Counted from the first letter of the stretch, positions 20,775-32,649 are shown. The stretch is DNA of 64,000 bases from Panorpa germanica (GCA_963678705.1 OY783214.1:1860001-1924000); one strand, 5' to 3'. Notes: generated by a model not told the origin, from the sequence alone. Numbers and translations are program-made.

Positions 20775-23700
20775 TTACACTTCTATATTATTTTCTATCA
20801 CAAAGTTTGTTAATATTTCCGCCGTTGCTTCACTTGTCATTAAACAGGACATATTGACTGGGAACTGTGTTACATTACATAAATCATTTAAAAGTCTATC
20901 AATTTTTGATGTTAAAAGATGACACCCTAGAATTATATGGTCCAAAGACCCTTCTTCTCCACATCTACAATTTGGTGTGTCTTTTATATTTATTTTGTAT
21001 AGATGAGCTGGACATCTAGAATGCCCAGATTTCATTCGACAATTTGTTGAAATATATCTTCGTGAATGGTTTTTATTAAACCATGTGGTTGTTGGAATTT
21101 TTTGATTCGCTGCAAAAAAAAATTTTCCAGTACTTTGACTTTTCTCATTATATATATTCTGCCATTCTGCCATACAATTTTCTTTAATTATTTTTTTGGA
21201 ATCATTTATTGACCAATTTATTTCGATTATTTCCCCATCTACACAAGCTTCTTTGGCCAGTTTGTCAGCCATTTCGTTTCCTTTTATGCCTACATGTCCA
21301 GGAATCCAAATAAGTTTAACATAGATATCATTTTTTTCCATTTTTAAAAGATATTCTTTAATTGAACATATTTTGTTATTATTATTGTTTTTGAATTTAT
21401 TGTTATTTAAAGATACACAAACACTACGAGAATCTGTAAAGATTAATATATTTTTATTGTCAGTTTTTTGTATTATTTCTAGTAATTTCATAATTGCTGT
21501 TATTTCTGTATTATAAGAATTTGTGATGTTGTTAAGTTTGTATTTGTACTGTTGATCTGTATTATAATTGAAAATGCCAATTCCTCCAGTTTTAGAGTTT
21601 TTTTCGAATGAACCATCGGTAAACCATATACTCCAGTTTATATCATCTTTTGTAATATATTCCATATATTTTTGATAAGTTATTTCCTTACTGTCATTCT
21701 TCTTGAACAAATTTATTTCTGTATGTATTGTTGTCATGCTTATTTCTAATGGAAATTTGAAAAAAGGTATAATGTTGTGTACCTCTAAGTTCAAGTTATT
21801 ATATCTATCAAAACGAGTTAAAAGTGCCGGTTTTTTATGAGTTGTCCAATATGGTTTATTATAAAGAACATATAGTTTAGATAATCTTGTATTTAAGGGG
21901 CCACATGAGTTATGTCTGTTTTTACAAAAGAAACTGTCTGATATTTGTTGTATTCTGATATTTACCGGAGGAATATTAGTTTGATAGTTGAGGATTTGGA
22001 TTGGTGTTGAAACCATTGCACCTAATATTATTCTTAAACATTTGTTTTGTATAATTTCAATTTTTTTTAATCTTGAGTTATTTGCGGTGCAGATCATAGT
22101 ATTAGAATAGTCAATATGCGGTCTAACAATAGCTTTATATATTTTTATTAAGGTTGTTGGGTGTGCGCCCCATTTGTATCCTGCTATACATCGCATCAAA
22201 TTTAAGCCTTTTTGACATTTGTTAATAATATGTGCAATTTCTTTCGCCCAAGTGCTTTTCGTATCAAAGAATATACCCAGAAATTTGGTATTTGAACTAA
22301 CAGTTATATTTTTATTTCTGATGGTTATTTTTGGACTGCAGTTTATTCTATGCCTTGTAAATATAACTATTTTACTTTTTTCTGACGATATATTTAATTT
22401 GATTTCCTTTAATAAAATATCTAGTTTTCTTAATTTCGATTGTAATCTGTTTTGAGCTATATCTTGTGTATGGCCCATACTATAAATAACCATGTCATCT
22501 GCATACATCAGTACTGTTGTGTTGTTATCTGATAATGTTGTTAACTTTTCTGTGTATATGTTGAATAATAAGGGAGATAATATTGAGCCTTGTGGAATTC
22601 CGTGATTACATAGTATAGGACCAGTTAACTTATTATTGTATCTAACTGTTATTTCTCTATTTTGGAAGTAGTTTATAATCCAGTTGGATATTTTGGAAGA
22701 TATACCTATGTTTTCTACTTTTTCTTTTAATATTTTTAGATTAACATTGTCATAAGCAGCTTCAATGTCAATGAAAGCAGCTATCATATAATGATTTTTA
22801 CTGTATGTTCTTTGAATATCGATATTTAATATGTTTAAGTTATGCTGCGTACTTCTTGTTTTTCTAAAGGCAAATTGTAGCTCAGGTAATCTTTTATGAT
22901 GTTCGAGATACCACTCCAGTCTGTTTTTGATGATGGATTCCATAGTTTTGCCCATACATGATAGTAAAGTAATTGGTCTGAATGATTCTTCTTTGTTTGG
23001 ATCTTTTCCTGTTTTTAATATAGGAACAACGATATGTTTTTTCCAGTCTAATGGTATATCAGCAGTGTTTAATGACAGATTATATATTTGTGTAAGATGA
23101 TTTATTGCATTGTCAGGTAAGTTTTGTATCATTTTGTAATGTATTCTATCAAATCCTGTGCTACTGTTTTTATTATGATTTAACGCGAAATTTACTTCAT
23201 TTTTATTTATGTTATTATCTAGAAAATTATCTTTTACGATGGTGGTGGTAGTAATATTTAAATTGTTGTTCTGTGGAAATTTTTTTTTAATGAATTCTTC
23301 TATTAAATTTTCATTATCACTTATCCTTTTAGTACTATAGCTTTTATTGTTAATTTTTCTTATATTATTCCAGACAATGTTGGTTGTTGTGTTTGGGTTT
23401 AAATTCTCGCAGAAATTTTGCCATTCTATTTTTTTTCTGGCTCTAAAATATCGTCTGGTTTTAGCTTGATGTTTTTTATAATTTAAATAATTCGCCATTG
23501 TCATGTTTTTATTAAAAATAGTTAGTGCTAATTTTCTTTGAGCTATCATTTTATTGCACTCTGTGTCCCACCAAGACGGTTTTATTTTATTAGGAGTTAT
23601 ATTATACAATCTGGTATATGGGATATGTATGTCTGCCGAATTATTAATAACATCTCTAAATTGGTTGTATTTGTTTTCAACATCTTGGGGATTACTTGTG

Positions 23701-24503
23701 ATTCCATTTGTGCTAAGGTTTGAAATTCTGCTTTCTATTTCAAGGCTATATTTCTCCCAATCTGCTTTTCGGAAATTTCTCCTCGTTAAATATTCAGATG
23801 TACGGTAACGGTCTTTATTATAGTCATTCAAACAGAAAAAAATTGGGTAGTGATCACTACCTAAGCTATCTGCAAGAACTTGCCACGAAGTAATTTGTTG
23901 TGTTAACGTCATTGATACCAATGTGAGATCCAATATACTGTCCCTTGTACTGAGATTGCTTACTCTAGTTGGTTTATCCTCGTTGATAATATTTAGATTT
24001 TCGTTTTCTATGAAATCTAACAATTCGTTACCTTCATACTGACTACCTGGACAATTTATATCCCAAGCAAGATTAGTCGCGTTAAAATCTCCAGCAAGTA
24101 TAACAGGAACATCTATTTGTTGTTTTATCTGTGACCAATTAGAATTAGATAGTTTATGATTCGGTTTAGCATAGATTGATAAAATACATATTACATCAGT
24201 TTCGTTATGTGTTAAAATTATTCCAGCTATTTCGACCGAATTAAATGGGTTATTTAGCATTACTCGTTTATATTTTATAGATTTATGAATCAAGATAGCA
24301 ACACCCCCGTGGGGATTATAGTTTGTATTCTGTATCCTATCTTCTCTTTCAATAAAATAACCTTTGATGTTGAAATTGAGATTTTTTGTTAAAAACGTTT
24401 CTGATAGTATGCATATATGTATGTTATGCTTCTGTAACATATGTTGTAGTTCCTCTTTAATATATCTGACTCCTCTGCAATTCCATTGAATAAAATTTAT
24501 CAT
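20775..24503 (-). CDS. I-type LINE ORF2: endonuclease-RT-RNase H
   Basis: 1242 residues, uninterrupted, starting at ATG 24503 (MINFIQWNCRGVR). The APE endonuclease spans about residues 1-225: LAGDFNATNLAWD near 137 and SDHYPIFF near 216. The RT spans about 440-720: FRPITLLSCMGKTMES near 508, AAFIDIEAAYDNV, HGIPQGSILSPLLFNIY near 634 and the catalytic YADDMVIY near 667. RNase H (about 950-1090) shows WFTDGSFEKN, TEITAIMKLLE, IFTDSRSV and WIPGHVGIKGNEMADKLAKEA, the full D-E-D-D set. A C-terminal CRCGEEGSLDHIILGC resembles the zinc motif of this group. The enzyme nicks the target, copies its RNA and can remove the RNA strand. No catalytic residue seems lost. Confidence 0.94.
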   Translation of the reverse strand: MINFIQWNCRGVRYIKEELQHMLQKHNIHICILSETFLTKNLNFNIKGYFIEREDRIQNTNYNPHGGVAILIHKSIKYKRVMLNNPFNSVEIAGIILTHNETDVICILSIYAKPNHKLSNSNWSQIKQQIDVPVILAGDFNATNLAWDINCPGSQYEGNELLDFIENENLNIINEDKPTRVSNLSTRDSILDLTLVSMTLTQQITSWQVLADSLGSDHYPIFFCLNDYNKDRYRTSEYLTRRNFRKADWEKYSLEIESRISNLSTNGITSNPQDVENKYNQFRDVINNSADIHIPYTRLYNITPNKIKPSWWDTECNKMIAQRKLALTIFNKNMTMANYLNYKKHQAKTRRYFRARKKIEWQNFCENLNPNTTTNIVWNNIRKINNKSYSTKRISDNENLIEEFIKKKFPQNNNLNITTTTIVKDNFLDNNINKNEVNFALNHNKNSSTGFDRIHYKMIQNLPDNAINHLTQIYNLSLNTADIPLDWKKHIVVPILKTGKDPNKEESFRPITLLSCMGKTMESIIKNRLEWYLEHHKRLPELQFAFRKTRSTQHNLNILNIDIQRTYSKNHYMIAAFIDIEAAYDNVNLKILKEKVENIGISSKISNWIINYFQNREITVRYNNKLTGPILCNHGIPQGSILSPLLFNIYTEKLTTLSDNNTTVLMYADDMVIYSMGHTQDIAQNRLQSKLRKLDILLKEIKLNISSEKSKIVIFTRHRINCSPKITIRNKNITVSSNTKFLGIFFDTKSTWAKEIAHIINKCQKGLNLMRCIAGYKWGAHPTTLIKIYKAIVRPHIDYSNTMICTANNSRLKKIEIIQNKCLRIILGAMVSTPIQILNYQTNIPPVNIRIQQISDSFFCKNRHNSCGPLNTRLSKLYVLYNKPYWTTHKKPALLTRFDRYNNLNLEVHNIIPFFKFPLEISMTTIHTEINLFKKNDSKEITYQKYMEYITKDDINWSIWFTDGSFEKNSKTGGIGIFNYNTDQQYKYKLNNITNSYNTEITAIMKLLEIIQKTDNKNILIFTDSRSVCVSLNNNKFKNNNNNKICSIKEYLLKMEKNDIYVKLIWIPGHVGIKGNEMADKLAKEACVDGEIIEINWSINDSKKIIKENCMAEWQNIYNEKSQSTGKFFFAANQKIPTTTWFNKNHSRRYISTNCRMKSGHSRCPAHLYKINIKDTPNCRCGEEGSLDHIILGCHLLTSKIDRLLNDLCNVTQFPVNMSCLMTSEATAEILTNFVIENNIEV

Positions 24504-24700
24504 TTTAACTGTTTTAATTAATGATTAATTTTTATATCTGATGTCTTGTTTTTCGATTTATTTATATATTTTATTTTTTCTTTATGTTTATATAATTGTT
24601 GTTGATTTAATATTTTAGTAAATTTATAAACCGATTTGGTTTAGTGATGTGAATAGAGTTTTTATTAAAAAATAAACTTAATTTATATATTGATGTTTTC

Positions 24701-26128
24701 TTACGAGTTTGGCCATTGTACACTAGATATTTGTTTCTTGTAGCTTCTAAGAGATTGGGATGTAATATTAGGGTCTTTGTTTGTATCTTTAATTTTGTCA
24801 TCATTATTTTTATTATATATTGATTTATAGCAGGTATCATTATCATAATTTTCCATTGTAATATCAGGTTTCTCTTGGTTGATTTGCTTTCTGTTTTTTT
24901 CTTGATTAGTTTTCTTAAGGAATGTGTCACTTTCTTCATTGTTAGGTTTCTTTTCTTCTCTTCTTCTTTTTGGAAGTGGTTCTTTAGTGGATGTCGTAGG
25001 TTGTGGTTGACTGTAAGATCTTTGTAATGAGTTACCTGTATTTGATTTATTCACTCTGGTATTGGTTCTTCTGGTTAAAGGGTTTGGTTTGTATGTTGGA
25101 ATTATGTTGATACTATTGTATTTATTAGTGATATTTGGAAAAGTCTCATTGTAGTTTAGAGCTTCAAAAGAGTTTTGAGTTCTTACTGAGTATAAATAGT
25201 CTGTATTTTTTTCTGTTAATTCTAATTTTGCTTCATAAAAACTGAGATTGTGTTGGGCCATGAGATCTTTTATCTTGATTTGTCTTTTTTTTTCAGGACA
25301 TTCATTGTCTGTAGCCTCGTGGTTAAGTTTACAATTTATGCATGTCGGATTAGGAGATGTGCATGCAGTACGTAAATGATCTTCACTTCCGCAGAATTTA
25401 CATTTTGCTACTTTTGCTCTACATTTTGTGGCTGCATGTCCAAATTTAAAACAATTATAACATTGTATCGTCTGTTGTACAAATGGTTCACATGCTCGTC
25501 TCACTCTCCACATGTAAACATAAGCAGGAATAGCAAGTCCTTCAAAGAATAATTTCACTGTTGTACTGGGTTCATATTTTATAGCTCCGTCAACTCTTAG
25601 TTTTCGATTTAACCTTTGCACTCTCGTTACTTTAAAAGGTGGACACTCTATATTATTTAAAATTGTATCTTCCGAATATTTAATATCAACACCTTTTATA
25701 ATAGCTACTTTTGTGCACCAGTAAAATGGGATAAACGCTTCATACCCATTGTTTTTCAGCAATGTTGATTTGGTAATTTCGTTAGCTAGTATTGCATTAG
25801 CACATTGAACGATTACTCTATTTCTTCCCACTTTTTTAATTTCTATTATATTAGATTGATTGCTAATTTTACAAATTATTTCTGCTAATTTAAGAGAATT
25901 AAAAAATGTATTTCCATCACTATTATTTTTAACTATCATTACTTTATACGAGTCATATTTTGTTTCTGTGTTGTATAAATTATTAAATATTTTTTTAACA
26001 TTGTCACTATTGTTATTTAAGTTTTCTGTTATATCACTGGATGTTTTATCTGTAGGAAATGATTTGTTAGTCACAGAGTTGTTTTTATTGTTCGGATTTT
26101 TATCGGGAGGTTCAACCTCCATATCCAT
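24701..26128 (-). CDS. I-type LINE ORF1 (gag-like)
   Basis: 475 residues from ATG 26128 (MDMEVEPPDKNPNN). Asparagine-rich N-terminus, then a central fold (VMIVKNNSDGNTFFNSLKLA, VGRNRVIVQCANAILANEIT) typical of I/Nimb ORF1. Zinc knuckles follow at about 215-265: CYNCFKFGHAATKC, CKFCGSEDHLRTAC and CINCKLNHEATDNEC. A basic, serine/lysine-rich tail completes it. Expected role: RNA packaging and nuclear delivery with ORF2. The frame is uninterrupted. The ~200-base spacer to ORF2 suggests reinitiation or internal entry, as in other I-type elements. Confidence 0.9.
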   Translation of the reverse strand: MDMEVEPPDKNPNNKNNSVTNKSFPTDKTSSDITENLNNNSDNVKKIFNNLYNTETKYDSYKVMIVKNNSDGNTFFNSLKLAEIICKISNQSNIIEIKKVGRNRVIVQCANAILANEITKSTLLKNNGYEAFIPFYWCTKVAIIKGVDIKYSEDTILNNIECPPFKVTRVQRLNRKLRVDGAIKYEPSTTVKLFFEGLAIPAYVYMWRVRRACEPFVQQTIQCYNCFKFGHAATKCRAKVAKCKFCGSEDHLRTACTSPNPTCINCKLNHEATDNECPEKKRQIKIKDLMAQHNLSFYEAKLELTEKNTDYLYSVRTQNSFEALNYNETFPNITNKYNSINIIPTYKPNPLTRRTNTRVNKSNTGNSLQRSYSQPQPTTSTKEPLPKRRREEKKPNNEESDTFLKKTNQEKNRKQINQEKPDITMENYDNDTCYKSIYNKNNDDKIKDTNKDPNITSQSLRSYKKQISSVQWPNS

Positions 26129-26335
26129 ATTGTTAATTAACCAGTGATAATTAAATAGAAGTTACTTCACTTCTTATTAATAACACTTAATAATAATATA
26201 AATTATAATTTAAATAAAAATAAATCACGAAAAAAAAAAATATTATAATTTGCAAAAAAAAAGATCACTATTTATTTTATTGTTTTGTTTATTGTAAATA
26301 CGTGCGCTCACTAAGAAGACTCGATGTAAACTGCG

Positions 26336-26347
26336 GAATTTATTTTA
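26336..26347. repeat. Target-site duplication of I-type LINE, copy 2
   Basis: GAATTTATTTTA, identical to 20577-20588. It marks the 5' end of the element. Confidence 0.85.
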
Positions 26348-26849
26348 ATTCATATTTTAAAAACAAAGTTAGATTTTAACTCAATAAAGGAATAGGAAAA
26401 CAGAAATTTACCTGAATTACCAACCCTTTTTGAAAGACCGTGGCGTTATTTAAAAAGGAAAAGAAATAATAAGATTAAAACGCGTTCAGATCACTCTTCT
26501 AGTAATAAGCTAGTCTCAAGTAACAATTGTATAACAAAAATGAAATTAAAACCGAAAAAGAAAGAGCTCGTGTAGTAGTAAATAATAAATATTGTGAAAA
26601 CTGTAAGAAAAATGGACATTATAAAAAATATTGTTTCATAAAGAAGGAAAATGCGGATAAGGTAAATCCTGTCGCACAGATTAATATTTGCACGAAATCT
26701 ACAGTATTATCTAAAACTTCTAGTTATTGTAAAAGGTCAGGGCATCTTAAATCTGATTGCTCCCGAGTATCTCATACTAAAGAGACTAAAAATTCAAATA
26801 ATTAATTATGTTATTTTTACGTTTATAATTTCAATAAAAATTACTCTCG

Positions 26850-29800
26850 CTTAGGCTCACTGCTAATAATCTCATTGTTAGCACTTATCGTTTCCGTTAT
26901 TGCACTTTAGATTTAATTCTCCTGCACCGTCGCCCACATTTCTAGCACCAAAGCACATATTCTGCAACACGATTACCTCCCAGAGCCATTATAATCTATC
27001 GCCACTACTTCTAACACCACCGTTACTTAGTGTCCTGAACCCCAGCGTCACCCTCTCCTCCAATCAGGCACTACCAATTTGATACTACAGCAATTCATTT
27101 ACATAATTAAAACTGCACTGTAATCTTTCGTTCTTATGTACGTATTTATATTTACGATATAATATTTGTCTCTCCATTAATCCCCGCTCCTGAAATAAAA
27201 TTGTCAAATTTTAGTCATAGCAATCTATTTTGTTCGTAATATTTTCTCTGCCTTTATAATCTTTATCACCTCTAATTTTTTAAATTATCGTTTATAGAGA
27301 CCCTCCATATACTAAATTTCAAAATTGAGCTCTTTTGCAAAGCCTTCCCCGCCCCCCACTTCCCCAATTCCACGCCGCTACTAAGGTAAAATTTATTTTC
27401 TTAGTTTTTATACATTTTTATATATTCATAGTTTTTATTTTTTTTAATTTGATATTTGGGGCTTTTAACTATTTCCCTCCTATCGCTCTCACGCCTGTTC
27501 GATTTCGCAGCACAACAAACGCACCAAAAATCAATCCAATCCTATTACTGAATGTAATTTGAATATCTAACTTATAGAGAATTATTTTGCTTCTATTTGA
27601 TATTCTACATGCAAAATATCATAGTTGTACCTCAATATTGTTCTTATACTCGGTTTATCATCACTTACTTTAATGCTACACTTAAGAAAATGTATTTTTC
27701 TTTAATATTTTTGTTATTAATATGTCAATCTATATCTGCATACCAAATTTTAGCTTTGTGTTTATATTTTAGCATAAGTGCCCCATATACCTTCGAAACT
27801 GAACAAATTTATCAAATTTTAGCACTGGGATCTATTTTGTTTGTATCTAAGAACATATACTTTATATTATAGCCGTTCATCTTTATATATTTTACATTTC
27901 CGGTTTTTGGCCTTCGGCACCCGGCACTACTGAAATACTAAAATACTGAAATTTGTGGTTTTCAATGGTTTGTCTTTAATGACCATCTATAAAAGGCCCA
28001 CGTCTCAAATTTCAACGTTCTAGCTCTGTTGCAACATTGTCCCCAAAAATTCGCGGCGCTATTGAATAAAAGTTTTGGTGTTTCAATTATTGGTACACAA
28101 TTTGAGTCTCGATGCATACCTCAAGTTTCAATTATCTTTATTTAATATTTCTGGCTTTAACCGTGTCAACTCCCGCTGCCACTGAAAATTTGGAGTTTTT
28201 AATATTTATTCCTTAATCACAGTCTACAGCGAGCCTACATACTAAATTTCAACGTTAAAACTCTGTTCTAACAATACCTCCAAAAAATTACTTCGCTACT
28301 GAATAAAATATGTGCAAATATTCACATTTAGTGTATTTATACATAACACAAGTTAAAATTGTCTTTATTCAATATTTCTAGATTTTACGATCTCAACTCT
28401 TGCCGCCACAGGAAATTTAAGGTTTCCTATTTCTTTTCAGAAGTTACTGTCTACACAGAGCTTACCTGAAAAATTTAAATATTCTGACTCTATTCTCACA
28501 TTGCCCCAGAAATTCGAGCCGTAATGAATTATAAATTTAGTGTTCTAATTATTAACGATAATGCACAATTAGTAAATCTATACATGTCCCAAGTTAACAT
28601 TTTCTTTACAAAATATTATTAGATTTTAGGATTTTGGTGGGTTTTCAATTTTTTTCCCTTAATTAGGATTACTGAACTTCCACCACCCGTGTACCAATCT
28701 CTATATAATTAATTTTATAAATTTATTCTTTACTGTTAACCTACATACCAAATTTTATTTTTAAATAATGGCTCGATAAGATAAATGCATGTTAAAATTT
28801 ATTTTCATTTGTATTATTGTAAACCTAATTAATTTCTGTTTTTAACAGTGCTCAGCTCCTCGTTTCTAATCATCCCTAACCCAAGCCGGTAACTTACCAC
28901 TATAGCACTTATCGTTTCCGTCCTTGCACTTTCGATTTAATCCATCTGCACCGCCACTCACACTTTTTGCAGAGCAGCTACCTTCTACCGCCACTACTTC
29001 AAGCGCCACTCCTACTTAGCGCACTGACCCCCAGCGTTCCACCCCCTTCGCTGAAGCACTTCCAATTCGATACTACAGCAATTCATTTACATGATTAATG
29101 CTGCACTGTTAACCTACATTCTATTTGTATTTACGATATAATAATAGTCTCATGCAATAATTCACGCCGCTCCTGAATTAAAATTTTGGTATTCCAATTA
29201 TTGGCAAACATGCACAATTATTGTCTTAATACATACCCCAAGTTTTAATATATATTTTTTCAATATTTGTAGTTTTTACCGTCTTAATTCTTACCGCCAC
29301 TGGAACCAAGGGGCTGTCTATTTTTTTTCATTAATTACTGTCTACAGAAATTTGCGACGCTACTAAAATTAAATTTTAAATATCCAACTATTAACAATTG
29401 TAACACCAAATTTCAGTAATCTATCTTTTCCAGTTCGTCAGATAATTGCAAAAGTATTTTTTCGAATTTTCTAATTTTTCCAAAATAAGTTTTCCCACAG
29501 AAATTCAGCCATGTAGAAAGTCTTTAAAATTTATCCAGAATATTCTTTCGATTTAATTTCTCTGCACCGCCGCTCACACTTCCAGCACCATAGTACATAT
29601 TTTACAGTGCGGCTACCTCCCAGAGCCCCTATCCTCTATTTCGTGCACCACCGCTAATTAGCGTACTGACCTGTAGCTTTTGCAAGTCCTTCCCTGCCCC
29701 CACTTCGCCAAATTCACTCCACTACTGAGGTCAAATTCTTTTTCGCAAATATGCACATAGCAACATAATTTTCATTTTTTTAATTTGATATTTGGAGCAT

Positions 29801-29985
29801 TTGGCTATCTCATATTCACCACCACGATTCATGATCTGCAACGTCCCTAACTCATATAGCCACTCTCCTCCATCACCCCAGCTTCGAGCATTTCGGCCTC
29901 TTAGGATTTTGACACCGGCGCCTCCTCCCTCTCCCCACACCAATATACTTTACTTCCATTTCGATACTACAAAAATTCATATAAG
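26850..29985 (+). repeat. ~2-kb tandem repeat block, left part
   Basis: Noncoding and AT-rich with C-rich islands. A head segment ('gcacttatcgtttccgt', 'ttgcactttcgatttaat', 'gcaccgccgctcacact') occurs at 26883, 28909 and 29548, so units run about 26860-28850, 28860-29530 (short) and from 29540 onward. Within a unit, phrases such as 'catactaaatttcaacg', 'gccgctactgaa', 'ttcaatatttctag' and 'tactgtctaca' recur about every 230-240 bases (clear at 27950-28660), so the unit is itself a diverged tandem array. The small frames here are unlikely to be coding. Confidence 0.75.
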
Positions 29986-29990
29986 TAATT
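29986..29990. repeat. Copia target-site duplication, left
   Basis: TAATT, matching 36725-36729. The uninterrupted site is seen in sister repeat units at about 27105 and 29095 ('catttacat(a/g)attaa'). Confidence 0.8.
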
Positions 29991-30259
29991 TATTATATTT
30001 AGCAAAAATAAACTATTATTTTATATTAATCAGGTATATTTTATTAACCAAAAGTACACTTGCATTGTGATATCACAGAGTACAGAATTACAGACAGTAA
30101 AAAAGAAGAAGAAGAGTAGAAGTGTCAATTACTAGAGGGCGCTAAATTTAAATCCAACACTCGCTCTAAATTTAGACATTTTAACAATAAATCATAATTA
30201 ATTGAGTATCAAAAACATGAAAATATTAATCAAGTTATAGTACAAGATATTCTGACATA

Positions 30260-31267
30260 TCACTTAGGAACAGAGTTGTAGTTAAACATACCAAGTTTAG
30301 ATTTTAAGAATTGGAATTTATCTTTTGACAATGCTTTAGGTAATATATCTGGATATTGATCAGCAGTGCTTACAGATTTAAGATCTATAATTTTTTGAAA
30401 ATATTTTTCTTTTATGAAGTGATACTTAATATCAATATGTTTACATCTTTTATGAAATTTTATATTTTTGATTACACTGATGGCACTTTGATTGTCCAAA
30501 TGTAAACACATAGTGTCTTGTTTATATTCACCAATATTACATAACACTGGCTTTATCCACATAGCCTCTTTTGTTGCAGCACAGGCTGCCATAAATTCAG
30601 CTTCTGTTGTTGACAGAGCAACCGTCTGTTGGCGTTGGCTGGACCATGTCACAGCAGCACCATTCTTTATGAAGACGTAGCCAGTAACTGAGCGTCTTGT
30701 ATCAATATCATTTGCATAATCAGCATCGCTATAACCAGTAACAGCTGGTGGCTCTGATGTTGATGAGTAGTACAGGCCATAATCTTTAGTATCCTTCAGA
30801 TACTTGAAGATCTTCATGACAGCGTTCCAGTGTGATTTGTTATAGCAACTTAAAAATCGACTCACCAGGCTCACGGCAAACATAATTTCTGGTCGACTAA
30901 CTGTAGCCAGATGCATAAGAGAACCCACAGCTTCTCTGTATGGATAGTTTTTCTCTGGTTCTCCATCTCCCTTTTGTAGCTTGACATAGGGGTCCACTGG
31001 AACAGTGTTCGGGTTAGCATCAGTCATGTTAAACTTCTCTAACAGTTGTTCAACATACTTGGTCTGATGTATAAAAATACCGTTGCTAAGTATCTCAATT
31101 TGCATGCCCACAAAATTACTTGGTGTGTTCAATATTTTTACTTCCAGTACAGATTGTAGTTCTTTAGTTATTTCTTTCAGAGTGGATTCAATTTTAGAAA
31201 ATAGTAGGCCATCATCCACATACAGACAAAGATAACATTTCTCATTATTGACATGACCAACATACAC
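30260..31267 (-). pseudogene. copia RT C-terminus and RNase H
   Basis: Begins at the RT active-site region (CYLCLYVDDGLLF, the YVDD box). Continues with GMQIEILSNGIFIHQTKYV and SLMHLATVSRPEIMFAVS. It ends in the copia RNase H, with GYSDADYANDIDTRRSVTGY, ALSTTEAEFMAACAATKEA and HLDNQSAI. The motif order is diagnostic of Ty1/copia. Confidence 0.92.
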
Positions 31268-31363
31268 ACATTGATCAGCTTTGCTGTTGATGAAGCCAAA
31301 TTTCTTTAATATTGAGTAAAATTTCTTATTCCAGCTTCTGGGGGCTTGCTTTAAACCATACAG

Positions 31364-32011
31364 CTACTTGTTGAGCTTGCATACCATGTTGTTTTCACAG
31401 GATAGACCTTCAGGCGGAGACATAAATATGGTCTCTTCAAGTTCACCATATAGAAATGCAGTTTTTACATCAAGTTGTAAGATTTTAAGTTTATTTTGGA
31501 CAGCCATGGAAAGCAATAAACGTATTGAATCATACCTTACAGTCGGAGCGAAGGTTTCTGTGTAGTCAATACCTGCGGTTTGTACAAATCCCTTAGCACA
31601 AAGTCTCGATTTGAACCGTGGACCCGTTGACTCTTCCTTTATTCGGAACACCCATTTACTGCCGATCACTTTGGCATTTGGAGGTTTTTCTATCAATGTC
31701 CAGGTTTCATTTTTCTTATGAGCATCAAGTTCTTCATTGATTGACTGTATCCATTCATTTTTATTTGTTGAATGTACTGCTTTTTCATATGTTACAGGAA
31801 CACAGGATGAGAATAAACACAGATGAGTATGTTCTTCAGTACATGGACAGTTGAAATTCTTATTTTTTGTTTTATTTCTTGGTCTCAATGTCACATTACT
31901 GACAGGAGGAGAATTAATACTGGTGTCAGGTAAGTATTCACTGTCGGACGTTGACCTGTTTCCTTTCACTGTCTCATGTGAACTTTCTGAATTTGTGTCA
32001 TTGTCAATCAA
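31364..32011 (-). pseudogene. copia integrase-RT linker and RT N-terminus
   Basis: A serine/threonine-rich linker is followed by the RT start: WIQSINEELDAHKKNETWTL, GSKWVFRIKEE, RLCAKGFVQTAGIDYTETFA and LQLDVKTAFLYGELEETIFM. This is the classic copia RT opening. Confidence 0.92.
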
Positions 32012-32649
32012 GCTGTCCTCTTCCGTTTTTGCTTTCTCTCTTACATCTTCCTTTTTTTGTATTTATTTTGTCATTTTCAGTGTCTGTTTCAGACAATTCT
32101 ACCGAAACAAAGTCTCTCTTCACTGAGGATTCAAGAAATGTAGCATCTCTGCTCTTTATTACCTTTCTAGAATTTGGTAATGTGAATCTGTATCCTTTTG
32201 TATGGTCGCAGTATCCGATGAAAATCATTCTGTGAGCCTTTAAGTCCCATTTTCTGCGTTTTTCTTTAGGCAGATGAACCATTGCCTCGCAGCCAAATAT
32301 ACGCATATGATCAACATTTGGTTTGCGTCCAGACCACATTTCTATAGGAGTCTTGAAAGCCAAGGATCTGGTTGGGGAAAGATTGATGATGTAAGCAGCA
32401 GTGTGTATTGCATCTGCCCAATACAACTTCGGCAGACCAGCGTTGAGTAGCATGCACTTCGCTTTTTCAACCAGTGTCCGACTCATGCGTTCCGCAGTCC
32501 CATTTTGTTAAGGCGTGTATGGTGTGTCAGGCGTGTTTGATGAATAATTCCGGCACCTTTCAGGTAATCAGAGAAGGATTTGTTATCGTATTCAAGTCCG
32601 TTGTCTGTACGAAGAACCTTTATACGAGCATCCAATTGATTTTCAACTT
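32004..32649 (-). pseudogene. copia integrase, second half
   Basis: Contains the second catalytic region of the integrase core (VLRTDNGLEYDN), the third with glutamate (SRTLVEKAKCMLLNAGLP) and the DUF4219-like tail WSGRKPNVDHMRIFG with CEAMVHLPKEKRRKWD. It is separated from the first half by the inserted DNA transposon. Confidence 0.9.
32648..32649. repeat. TT duplication, left edge of inserted transposon
   Basis: Copia sequence reads ...caac-tt before the insert and tt-gttgc after it, so a 2-bp TT was duplicated (partner 34919-34920). Confidence 0.65.

Larger units (their letters stand above)
20589..26335 (-). mobile_element. I-superclade LINE, full length with both ORFs open
   Basis: A 5.75-kb minus-strand element: 5' UTR of about 207 bases, ORF1, a ~200-base spacer, ORF2, a 3' UTR of ~180 bases and a poly(A) tail (T run near 20589-20602 on the plus strand). 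It is flanked by a perfect 12-bp duplication inside a BEL/Pao gag fossil, which proves target-primed insertion and gives both ends. RNase H after RT places it in the I superclade (I/Nimb/LOA-like); I cannot settle the exact clade. Both ORFs uninterrupted plus an intact duplication mean a young insertion. Confidence 0.92.
20164..26810 (+). mobile_element. BEL/Pao gag fossil, split by an I-type LINE
   Basis: Left part (20164-20588): LTVFDGEYINWQSFMEIFTT and IQYLKLNLTESRSSLLKIIP are the hallmark start of BEL/Pao gag (DUF1759-type). Right part (26348-26810): LIHILKTKLDF, LPELPTLFERP and two zinc-knuckle-like motifs, CENCKKNGHYKKYC and CKRSGHLKSDC. The LINE between them is flanked by a 12-bp target duplication. 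No protease, RT or integrase of this element is in the window. The fossil is truncated and decayed. Confidence 0.75.

Noticed and set aside
26527-26805. Zinc-knuckle ORF as a host CNBP-like gene
   Set aside because: Its position right after BEL/Pao gag sequence on the same strand, and only two weak knuckles, fit the gag fossil better.
26850-30070. Small proline/serine-rich ORFs in the repeat block
   Set aside because: Not conserved between repeat units; frames differ between copies, so noncoding.
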